Shown one piece after another: positions 5,755 to 10,793 of a stretch of 10,793 bases of DNA; positions within the stretch are counted from its first letter, which is position 1; each line of letters begins with the position of its first letter. The notes below the pieces were generated by a model. The model was not told where the DNA came from. It did not search any database and saw nothing but the letters and a program-made list of their open reading frames with translations. This DNA is from a bacterium (GTDB lineage Bacteria > Patescibacteriota > Minisyncoccia > Phycocordibacterales > UBA10002), in assembly GCA_030697445.1 (NCBI GenBank), contig JAUYPY010000002.1:1-10793 (forward strand), written 5' to 3'. The position numbers and the translations under genes are program-made.

Positions 5755-6306
5755 TTACTTCCTCCCCTTTTCGTGCTTGGAGAACGGAAAGCCCAGGTGC
5801 GTGAAAAATGCGCGCGCTTCTTTGCTGTTTTTGGCGCTGGTAACAATGGTAACCCCCATACCGAACACATCTTTCAGCTCTTCGTCAGCGGTCTCCGGAA
5901 ATACGGTATGTTCGCGAACGCCAATCGTCATATTCCCCATTTCATCAACGGAAAAAGCCGAGAGGCCGCGAAAGTCCTTGGTGCGCGGGAGCGCAACGGC
6001 AATTAATTTATCCAAAAAGCCCAACATCCGCGCGCCGCGAAGTGTTACGAGTGTTCCTACCACATCACCCTCGCGCGATTTAAACGACGCGATTGACTGC
6101 TTCGCGCCGCGCGAAGAGGGCTTCTGCCCCGTAATTTTCGCCAGCCGATCCAATACAATCTCAATCTTTTTCTTATCCTTGAATGAGCCGACTCCGGACG
6201 ACACTGAGACGCTCTTCAAGCGCGGCGCTTGCATAACATTCGTGTAGCCAAACGCATCCTTAAGCGCGGCATACGAAGTATTTTGTTTTTCTTTGATTGA
6301 TTTCAT
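5755..6306 (-). CDS. rplE: 50S ribosomal protein L5 (uL5)
   Basis: Binds 5S rRNA and contacts P-site tRNA and the small-subunit head. It has 183 residues, the usual bacterial length being ~179. Visible motifs are the N-terminal helix with FGYTNVMQAPRL (19-30), ITGQKP (58-63), LVTLRGARMLGFLDKL (86-101) and the signature LPRTKDFRGLS (106-116). The C-terminal half carries DVFGMGVTIVTSAKNSKEARAFF, typical of the family. A longer in-frame start exists upstream, but MKSIKEKQN is chosen because it lies 4 bases after the rplX stop and fits family length. It is the last gene before the rpsN promoter gap. Confidence 0.97.
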   Translation of the reverse strand: MKSIKEKQNTSYAALKDAFGYTNVMQAPRLKSVSVSSGVGSFKDKKKIEIVLDRLAKITGQKPSSRGAKQSIASFKSREGDVVGTLVTLRGARMLGFLDKLIAVALPRTKDFRGLSAFSVDEMGNMTIGVREHTVFPETADEELKDVFGMGVTIVTSAKNSKEARAFFTHLGFPFSKHEKGRK

Positions 6307-6310
6307 ATCT

Positions 6311-6532
6311 TTATGCTTTGACAAGCGCGACATTGGATATATGAATAGGCATCGCCCGTTCTACGATTTGCCCCTTTTGCCCCGCCTTGCGCGCGCGTTC
6401 GTGCTTCTTCACCTTATTGACGCCCTCAACCAACACGCGTTCCAATTTCGGGAACGCCGCAAGTACCTTGCCGCTTTTGCCGCGGTCCCGACCAGCAAGT
6501 ATCTTCACATTGTCTCCTTTGTGTATTTTCAT
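6311..6532 (-). CDS. rplX: 50S ribosomal protein L24 (uL24), shortened
   Basis: Assembly-initiator protein that binds the 5' domain of 23S rRNA near the tunnel exit. It has only 73 residues against ~100-105 in most bacteria. The N-terminal KOW motif is intact (MKIHKGDNVKILAGRDRGKSGKV), followed by the LVEGVNKVKKHERAR segment and MPIHISNVALV. The protein stops just there, lacking the C-terminal zone (usually a Cys/Gly turn and Arg-Lys-rich tail). No frameshift continues it, because the rplE start follows 4 bases after the stop. The ATG at MKIHKG lies 4 bases (TTTT) after rplN. Confidence 0.95.
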   Translation of the reverse strand: MKIHKGDNVKILAGRDRGKSGKVLAAFPKLERVLVEGVNKVKKHERARKAGQKGQIVERAMPIHISNVALVKA

Positions 6533-6536
6533 AAAA

Positions 6537-6908
6537 TTAAACAATCTCTTCCGCTTTTGACGTAATGCTCCCAAACCCGAGCTCTGAAAGCTCGCGCGGA
6601 ATTGGCCCGAATACGCGGCCGCCAACCGGCTCGTGCTTCGCCTTGTCTACAAGCACCACCGCGTTTTCATCAAAACGGATGTACGAGCCGTCGGGCCTCC
6701 GCAAAGCGTTGCGCTGTCGCACCACCACCGCGTGGTGCACCTCTTTCTTCTTCACCGTACGGCGCGGCTCGGCTTTTTGTATAGAAAGCACCACCACATC
6801 TCCTATCCCAGCGTAGCGCCGTTTTGAGCCGCCAAGCACCTTGAAAATGCGACCGATTTTTCCGCCGGAATTGTCTGCGATATTTACGATGGCGCGTGGT
6901 TGCAACAT
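6537..6908 (-). CDS. rplN: 50S ribosomal protein L14 (uL14)
   Basis: Large-subunit interface protein contacting 16S rRNA and the RsfS silencing factor site. It has 123 residues, the standard length of 122-123. It begins MLQPRAIVNIADNSGGK, close to the universal MIQ...L.VADNSGAK. It continues with GIGDVVVLSIQKAEP and the basic KKKEVHHAVVVRQRNALRRPDGSYIRFDENAVVLVD block. It ends with FGPIPRELSELGFGSITSKAEEIV, very close to the canonical ARELR...KIVSLAPEVL ending. It starts 5 bases after rpsQ. Confidence 0.98.
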   Translation of the reverse strand: MLQPRAIVNIADNSGGKIGRIFKVLGGSKRRYAGIGDVVVLSIQKAEPRRTVKKKEVHHAVVVRQRNALRRPDGSYIRFDENAVVLVDKAKHEPVGGRVFGPIPRELSELGFGSITSKAEEIV

Positions 6909-6913
6909 ACAAT

Positions 6914-7162
6914 TTATATAACCTTAAAATGCTTTTCTTTGGAAATAGGGCGGCACTCGGCTATTTCTACGCGGTCGCCCGTGTGTTTCGTATTGCCAAC
7001 ATCGTGCACTTTGTAGCGCTTAGTTACGCGTAAATACTTTTTGTACTTAGGGTGCTTCACGAGGCGGCTTACGGCAACCACGATCGTATCCTTCATTTTG
7101 TCGGACACGACGACTCCGTGCAGAGTGCGCGCGGTATTCTTGTTTGGTAATTCAGTTTCCAT
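6914..7162 (-). CDS. rpsQ: 30S ribosomal protein S17 (uS17)
   Basis: Primary 16S rRNA-binding OB-fold protein of the small-subunit body. It has 82 residues, the usual length. Conserved segments are LHGVVVSDKMKDTIVVAVSR (14-33), HPKYKKYLRVTKRYKVHD (37-54) and GDRVEIAECRPISKEKHFKV (62-81), with the usual VxI-x-E-x-RP(I/L)SK motif. It is normally preceded by rpmC (L29); here the 59 bases between it and rplP hold a promoter-like element instead. No Shine-Dalgarno sequence is seen before the ATG. It heads the S17-L14-L24-L5 block. Confidence 0.97.
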   Translation of the reverse strand: METELPNKNTARTLHGVVVSDKMKDTIVVAVSRLVKHPKYKKYLRVTKRYKVHDVGNTKHTGDRVEIAECRPISKEKHFKVI

Positions 7163-7186
7163 GGTTGTTAAGTATTGCGAAAACGC

Positions 7187-7215
7187 ACTCTAACGCAGAA
7201 AAGCAAATAATTCAA
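7187..7215 (-). promoter_or_regulatory. Sigma70-type promoter candidate upstream of rpsQ
   Basis: On the minus strand, TTGAAT (7210-7215, 4/6) is followed after exactly 17 bases by TAGAGT (7187-7192, 4/6), all inside the 59-base gap left where rpmC would be. The spacer carries GCTTTTCTGC (7195-7204), which is also found in the promoter before rpsS. The -10 region lies in a direct repeat, TGCGTT twice with a 10-base period (7182-7187 and 7192-7197). A short TGCG-TTTT-CGCA hairpin follows. Confidence 0.5.
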
Positions 7216-7221
7216 GTTTCG

Positions 7222-7638
7222 TTAGCGAGAGACCACTTTTGTTTTTACAGGTAATTTCGTACCCGCTTTGCGTAAAACTTCCGTCGCCGCCGCTTCCGGC
7301 AAGCCGTCTACTTCAAATAAGACGCGCCCCGGGCGCACCTCCACCTCGTACCCTTGCGGGTCGCCCTTGCCCTTTCCCATACCAACTTCAGGCGGCTTCG
7401 CTGTGTAGGGCCGGTCAGGGAAAATGCGAATCCAGATTTTGCCGGTTTTCCCCGCCTCGCGTGATGCGACCTTGCGCGCCGCCTCAATCTGGTTTGAGCG
7501 GATGCGTCCTGCAGCAAGCGCCTTCAAGCCAAAAGAACCGAAACTAACGGATGTGCCGCGCGAGTCAACGCCGCCGCGTTTTGCATTGCGGCGCATCGTG
7601 TGCCATTTGCGGTATTTTACTTTTTTAGGAAGCAACAT
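7222..7638 (-). CDS. rplP: 50S ribosomal protein L16 (uL16)
   Basis: Late-assembly large-subunit protein beside the A-site tRNA elbow and the peptidyl-transferase region. It has 138 residues (family 136-144). Motifs present are MLLPKKVKYRKWH (1-13), SVSFGSFGLKAL (30-41), the QIEAARK helix, KIWIRIFPDRPYT (67-79) holding the Arg equivalent to the one hydroxylated in E. coli (FPDKPIT), GMGKGKGDP and PGRVLFEVDG. It lies 9 bases after rpsC. The family would usually be followed directly by rpmC (L29), which is not here, and the C-terminus shows no L29 fusion. Confidence 0.98.
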   Translation of the reverse strand: MLLPKKVKYRKWHTMRRNAKRGGVDSRGTSVSFGSFGLKALAAGRIRSNQIEAARKVASREAGKTGKIWIRIFPDRPYTAKPPEVGMGKGKGDPQGYEVEVRPGRVLFEVDGLPEAAATEVLRKAGTKLPVKTKVVSR

Positions 7639-7647
7639 AATAGTGGA

Positions 7648-8313
7648 TTATTTTTTATCTTTCTCAAAAATATCTCCTTTGTAAATCCACACCTTAATAC
7701 CAATGTCGCCATACGGCAATTTCGCGCGCTCGCGCGCGAAATCAATGTCGGCGCGCAAGGTCTGTAGCGGCACACGGCCTTTCATCATATCCTCCGAGCG
7801 CGCCATTTCCGCCCCGCCGAGACGCCCGCCGAGGTAAATTTTGATGCCTTTCACATCGCGGTTCGCCATTACCTTTTCAATTGTCTGCTTCATCACGCGG
7901 CGAAACGGCATCCGCTTCTCCAACCCTTCGGCAATCATTTGCGAAACGATAGCGGCGCTCCCCTCAGGCGAACGCACCTCTTCAATATCCACCCGCATAT
8001 CTTCTTTGCTCAACGCCTTTTTACGGCGCAAAAAAGAAAGCAGGTCTTCTTTAAGCTTCACCGCGCCCTCGCCTCCGCGGCCTACCAAAAGCCCCGGCCG
8101 CGCGGTTTTTACAATCACGCGAAATTTTTTTGCGCCCCGCTCAATTATAATGTCGGACACATACATTCCGCGCAGGCGCTTCGCCAAAAATTGGCGAATG
8201 ATAATGTCGCGGCGGAGCGTGTCGCGGTACGCCGTACCAACATCAAACCAACGGCTTTTCCAGTCGCGGATTATTCCGATTCTATGTGCGTATGGATGGA
8301 CGGTGTGGGACAT
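7648..8313 (-). CDS. rpsC: 30S ribosomal protein S3 (uS3)
   Basis: Lines the mRNA entry channel in the small-subunit head and contributes to mRNA unwinding. It has 221 residues (family ~210-235). The N-terminal part HPYAHRIGIIRDWKSRWF corresponds to the usual NP-x-GFRLG...DW-x-SKW. The type II KH domain carries its GxxG loop as GRGG (78-81). The C-terminal S3 domain includes RRVMKQTIEKVM, GIKIYLGGRLGGAEMARSE and the final GDIGIKVWIYKGD. It begins one base after the rplV stop (TAATATG). Confidence 0.98.
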   Translation of the reverse strand: MSHTVHPYAHRIGIIRDWKSRWFDVGTAYRDTLRRDIIIRQFLAKRLRGMYVSDIIIERGAKKFRVIVKTARPGLLVGRGGEGAVKLKEDLLSFLRRKKALSKEDMRVDIEEVRSPEGSAAIVSQMIAEGLEKRMPFRRVMKQTIEKVMANRDVKGIKIYLGGRLGGAEMARSEDMMKGRVPLQTLRADIDFARERAKLPYGDIGIKVWIYKGDIFEKDKK

Positions 8314-8314
8314 A

Positions 8315-8647
8315 TTATTTTTTCTCGGACAGTATAAGCGAAACCTTGCTGGTGCGTTTCAAAATCTGGTACGCGGAGCCGTGCGCTCGGGGCATCTGCC
8401 GCTTCATGGTCTTCCCGCCGTCTACATGGAAATCTGAAACGACGAGTGTTGCTGTATCGGAAGCATTCCCCATATTTACCGCATTTTTTACCGCGCTTTC
8501 AAGAAGCTTCAAAAGCGGCGTCGCCGCCGCTTTAGGCATAAAGGAAAGTATGGCGCGCGCCTCGGCAACGCTTTTGCCTCGGACTGCATTTACCGCGAGG
8601 CGGACTTTGCGCGGCGACATTCGCAAATTGTTGAGGCGAGCTTTCAT
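8315..8647 (-). CDS. rplV: 50S ribosomal protein L22 (uL22)
   Basis: Spans the large subunit; its beta-hairpin lines the nascent-peptide tunnel, where macrolide-resistance mutations are known in other bacteria. It has 110 residues, the normal length. It begins MKARLNNLRMSPRKVRLAVNAVRGK, typical of the family (R-x-SP-x-K-x-RLV). A-x-LSFMPKAAATPLLKLLESAVKNA (37-58) follows. The tunnel hairpin region lies near residues 80-95 (HVDGGKTMKRQMPRAHGSAYQILKRTSK). It starts one base after the rpsS stop. The hairpin has the usual Gly/Met/Arg/Ala content with no obvious insertion. Confidence 0.97.
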   Translation of the reverse strand: MKARLNNLRMSPRKVRLAVNAVRGKSVAEARAILSFMPKAAATPLLKLLESAVKNAVNMGNASDTATLVVSDFHVDGGKTMKRQMPRAHGSAYQILKRTSKVSLILSEKK

Positions 8648-8648
8648 A

Positions 8649-8993
8649 TTATTTCTTTGCAGAATCAGCCGCCGCTTTCGCCGCTTGCGCGGATGCGATT
8701 TCCGATTCCTTCGCTTTCGTCTCTTGGTCTTTCTGCATCTTGCCGCCGTGCTTTATAAACTTGCGCGTCAGCGAAAACTCGCCGAACCGGTGGCCGACCA
8801 TTTCCTCGGTGACGAGCACTTCCGGAAAATCCTTGCCGTTGTGCACCAAAAACTTAAAACCGACCATCTCGGGAGAGATGACCGAATACCGCGCCCATAG
8901 CTTAACAGGCGCGGTGTCTTCCGGCTTCTTGCCCGCAATCTTTTTCGTGATGCGCGGGTCAACAAACGGGCCTTTTGATACGGAACGGCTCAT
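8649..8993 (-). CDS. rpsS: 30S ribosomal protein S19 (uS19) with Lys/Ala C-terminal tail
   Basis: Small-subunit head protein that pairs with S13 and contacts the large subunit through bridges. It has 114 residues against ~92 in E. coli. The core shows SRSVSKGPFVD, ARYSVISPEMVGFKFLVHNGK, and VTEEMVGHRFGEFSLTRKF-x-KHGGK. A charged, Ala/Lys/Glu-rich tail of about 25 residues (90-114) follows and is likely helical. The ATG at MSRSVSKGP is the family start; a longer in-frame ATG eight codons upstream is disfavoured. It is the first gene after a 66-base gap carrying a promoter-like element. Confidence 0.97.
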   Translation of the reverse strand: MSRSVSKGPFVDPRITKKIAGKKPEDTAPVKLWARYSVISPEMVGFKFLVHNGKDFPEVLVTEEMVGHRFGEFSLTRKFIKHGGKMQKDQETKAKESEIASAQAAKAAADSAKK

Positions 8994-9028
8994 AATAGCA
9001 ATTAAAAATCCCCGCAAAGGGTATAGCG

Positions 9029-9058
9029 ATAGTAGCAGAAAAGCGCAGAATAAGTCAA
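9029..9058 (-). promoter_or_regulatory. Sigma70-type promoter candidate upstream of rpsS
   Basis: On the minus strand, TTGACT (9053-9058, 5/6) is followed after 18 bases by TGC-TACTAT: an extended -10 with 4 of 6 consensus bases (9029-9034). It fills the 66-base gap between rplB and rpsS. The block GCTTTTCTGC (9035-9044) directly abuts the -10 and recurs in the rpsQ promoter. Downstream is a short C-rich/G-rich pair (CCC...GGGG) and an AT-rich leader to the rpsS ATG. Confidence 0.6.
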
Positions 9059-9059
9059 A

Positions 9060-9914
9060 TTACTGCGCGTTTGCACTCCGCTTCCCAACCTGCCTGCGGG
9101 AGACGATGAAGACATTGGAGTACTTTTTCGGGCGGCGGGTTTTTTGCCCCTTGCCGGTTTGTTTGCCGTACACATTCACCTCGCGCTTTCTGCCTCTCGG
9201 CTGCTTGCCTTCGCCGCCGCCGTGCGGGTGGTCAACCGGGTTCATTGCCGTGCCGCGCACGGTGGGACGGATACCCATCCACCGACTGCGCCCCGCTTTG
9301 CCGATTCGGACCAAATAATTTTCTTCGTTGGAAACGGCGCCAACGCACGCCCATGCCGTAGAAATCACTTTGCGCACTTCCGTGGAAGGCAATTTAAGAA
9401 GCGTGTAGCCAGCGTCCTGTCCGATTATTTCCGCGTAATTGCCCGCAGAGCGCGCGAGCGCCGCAGCTCCGTCGGGCCGAAATGAAATGTTGTAAACAAA
9501 CGCGCCGACGGGAATTTTGCCAAGCGGCAAACGGTTCGCCGGCTTTACCTCGGCTTTTTCCGAAACCAAAAACTTATCGCCCACTTTGACGCTCTGAGGC
9601 AAAAGCACATAGCGTTTTTCGCCATCGGCATACACGGCAAGCCCCAGAAACCCCGTGCGGTGCGGATCATATTCAACGGAAGAGACGCGCGCCGGAATAT
9701 CGTGTTTGTTGTATGTGAAATCAACATCGCGGAAACGGCGCTTGTGCCCGCCGCCTTGATGCCGCATCGTAATTCTGCCGAATGCATTTCGCCCCGCGCG
9801 GCGTTTGCCGCCAAAAACAAGCTTCTTGTGCGGCTTGTGGCCGGAGAGCAACTTCCGGTAATCAATACCGGTCATATGCTGGCGAGACGGAGTGGTGGGT
9901 TTGTAGATTTTCAT
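9060..9914 (-). CDS. rplB: 50S ribosomal protein L2 (uL2)
   Basis: One of the most conserved ribosomal proteins, needed for subunit association and the peptidyl-transferase region. It has 284 residues (family ~273-280). The N-terminal OB-like domain contains GRITMRHQGGGHKRRFRDVDF (46-66). The second domain has ALARSAGNYAEIIG (152-165). The hallmark C-terminal loop RGTAMNPVDHPHGGGEG (220-236) carries His229, the residue number matching the functionally important E. coli His229. GKQPRGRK follows. The gene begins 2 bases after rplW and is followed by the 66-base gap with the rpsS promoter. The C-terminal SRRQVGKRSANAQ is basic as usual. Confidence 0.99.
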   Translation of the reverse strand: MKIYKPTTPSRQHMTGIDYRKLLSGHKPHKKLVFGGKRRAGRNAFGRITMRHQGGGHKRRFRDVDFTYNKHDIPARVSSVEYDPHRTGFLGLAVYADGEKRYVLLPQSVKVGDKFLVSEKAEVKPANRLPLGKIPVGAFVYNISFRPDGAAALARSAGNYAEIIGQDAGYTLLKLPSTEVRKVISTAWACVGAVSNEENYLVRIGKAGRSRWMGIRPTVRGTAMNPVDHPHGGGEGKQPRGRKREVNVYGKQTGKGQKTRRPKKYSNVFIVSRRQVGKRSANAQ

Positions 9915-9916
9915 AA

Positions 9917-10306
9917 TTATAATTCAATTTTATCGCCCTTTTCCAAAAAAACATACGCTTTTTTGCCGCCGCCGGTTGAACCCTTTTTGCCGCGTACAAA
10001 GAGCGCTTTTTTCGGAATCGCAAGCATACGCACCTCCCGCGGCACAACCTTGTAGAGCGCCTGTACCGCCTGCGCGATTTGATGCTTGTTGGCCGTTCGA
10101 AGCACTTCAAACGCATAGCAATTAGCACCTGCGAGAAGGGTTGCCTTTTCCGAAACGCGCGGACGCTCTATAAAGCGCGCAAATACATTCGGCGCGCCCT
10201 TCTTCTCTTTCTCTGCCGAAACGGCGAGTTTTTTTGGCACGGAAACAATTGGTGTCTTTTCCTGTGCGCTTACTTTTTTGTTTTTTCTTAGGTTTAGAAA
10301 TGACAT
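9917..10306 (-). CDS. rplW: 50S ribosomal protein L23 (uL23) with N-terminal extension
   Basis: Sits at the nascent-chain tunnel exit and is the docking site for trigger factor and SRP. It has 129 residues, about 30 more than the bacterial norm. The excess is a Lys/Ala/Val-rich N-terminal stretch (1-43) before the family start at FIERPRVSEKAT, which corresponds to the usual P-x-(I/V)TEK motif. The core has CYAFEVLRTANKHQIAQAVQALYKV (63-87) and the loop VREVRML-type segment with RGKKGSTGGGKKAYVFLEKGD (103-124). It starts 5 bases (TTTTT) after rplD with no Shine-Dalgarno sequence. The extension would project near the exit site (inference). Confidence 0.96.
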   Translation of the reverse strand: MSFLNLRKNKKVSAQEKTPIVSVPKKLAVSAEKEKKGAPNVFARFIERPRVSEKATLLAGANCYAFEVLRTANKHQIAQAVQALYKVVPREVRMLAIPKKALFVRGKKGSTGGGKKAYVFLEKGDKIEL

Positions 10307-10311
10307 AAAAA

Positions 10312-10793
10312 TTATTTTAGTTTTTGTTCAAAAAACTTTACTGCTTTTTCCGGCTCTGTAAAAACAAGATACTTGTGGCGAAGCGCTTCTGCGGCGTTTA
10401 GGTTGCGCCATTCGCCGACCGAGAGGTTCCCTAAATTGCGAAAGCTCTTTTTTGCAACGGTTGCGTTTTCGGACAACCCCACAAAAGCGGCATTATGCTT
10501 TTTGGAAACAATCCTCGGAAATCCGGCTTTTGCCAACGCGCTCAAAATAGCTTTCGCCTGCGTCGTCTTCGGCGCGGCAAACGCGAGCGTATCAACAAAC
10601 AAAATCTCATTGTCTTTGAGCTTTTGCGAAAGCACGGAAGCGAGCGCCGCCGCCGCCATCTTGCTGTTTACCGCGCGCGCATAATTCTTAGCCGAGCGCG
10701 GCCCGTGCGTTACGCCGCCGCCGACCCAGCGCGGCGAGCGCGTGGAACCGTGGCGCGCGCGGCCAGTACCTTTCTGTTGCCACGGCTTCTTGC
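10312..10793 (-). CDS. rplD: 50S ribosomal protein L4 (uL4), 5' end cut by window
   Basis: Binds 23S rRNA domain I; its extended loop lines the peptide tunnel. In E. coli it also represses the S10 operon. The first visible in-frame residues, KKPWQQKGTGRARHGSTRSP, are the tunnel-loop signature (usual form KPWRQKGTGRAR-x-GS-x-RSP), followed by GGGVTHGPRSAKNY. The visible 159 codons contain the C-terminal half with ILFVDTLAFAAPKTTQAKAILSAL and the final EKAVKFFEQKLK. An internal ATG at 10657-10659 is not the true start, because conserved L4 sequence continues upstream in frame to the window edge. The N-terminal ~40-50 residues are missing. Confidence 0.96.
   Translation of the reverse strand, partial: KKPWQQKGTGRARHGSTRSPRWVGGGVTHGPRSAKNYARAVNSKMAAAALASVLSQKLKDNEILFVDTLAFAAPKTTQAKAILSALAKAGFPRIVSKKHNAAFVGLSENATVAKKSFRNLGNLSVGEWRNLNAAEALRHKYLVFTEPEKAVKFFEQKLK

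Noticed and set aside
7841..8437. Long open frame (198 codons) on the plus strand across rpsC and rplV
   Set aside because: It is entirely antisense to two conserved genes, with no domain-like composition and no promoter or start context.
1..10793. Mobile elements, CRISPR arrays, tRNAs, defence genes or a novel cassette
   Set aside because: Coding sequence for housekeeping genes fills almost the whole window. The gaps are at most 67 bases and show no repeat arrays or terminal inverted repeats of an insertion sequence.

Overview
The window is a single minus-strand run of the S10-spc ribosomal-protein cluster, read from right to left: rplD (cut by the right edge), rplW, rplB, rpsS, rplV, rpsC, rplP, rpsQ, rplN, rplX, rplE, rpsN, rpsH, rplF, rplR, rpsE, rplO, secY, an adenylate-kinase-family gene, map, and ndk (cut by the left edge). 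All 21 genes point the same way. Most neighbours are separated by 1 to 13 bases or overlap (rplO/secY by 4 bases, adk/map by 29). No stretch above 300 bases lacks a gene, and no tRNA, rRNA, CRISPR or mobile element is visible.

The organism is most likely a Patescibacteria/CPR bacterium, probably of the Parcubacteria group. This is inference from several features: L30 (rpmD) is missing between rpsE and rplO, as is known for CPR ribosomes. L29 (rpmC) is missing between rplP and rpsQ. L24 is short, S5, S19 and L23 carry low-complexity or charged tails, and ndk and adk are divergent. UGA is used as a stop (adk, map, rplO) and Trp is UGG, so the genetic code is standard rather than the UGA-Gly code of Gracilibacteria/SR1.

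Layout. Positions 9060-10793 hold the end of the S10-type segment (L4, L23, L2). Positions 7222-8993 hold S19, L22, S3 and L16. Positions 5755-7162 hold S17, L14, L24 and L5. Positions 3131-5687 hold S14 (zinc type), S8, L6, L18, S5 and L15. Positions 1-3134 hold SecY, Adk, Map and Ndk: membrane insertion, nucleotide phosphorylation and N-terminal Met removal.

The only gaps above 20 bases are three of 59-67 bases, ahead of rpsS, rpsQ and rpsN. Each contains a sigma70-like promoter, so the cluster appears to be divided into separately boosted modules. The rpsS and rpsQ promoters share two sequence blocks. The rpsN promoter would start transcription exactly at a 7-bp hairpin. The 19-base secY-adk gap holds a perfect extended -10 element placed so that transcription could start on the adk AUG, giving a leaderless mRNA. 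Almost none of the starts has a well-spaced Shine-Dalgarno sequence.

I see no undescribed defence or mobile system here. The points of interest are the promoter architecture, the missing ribosomal proteins, SD-poor initiation, and the two unusual nucleotide kinases.
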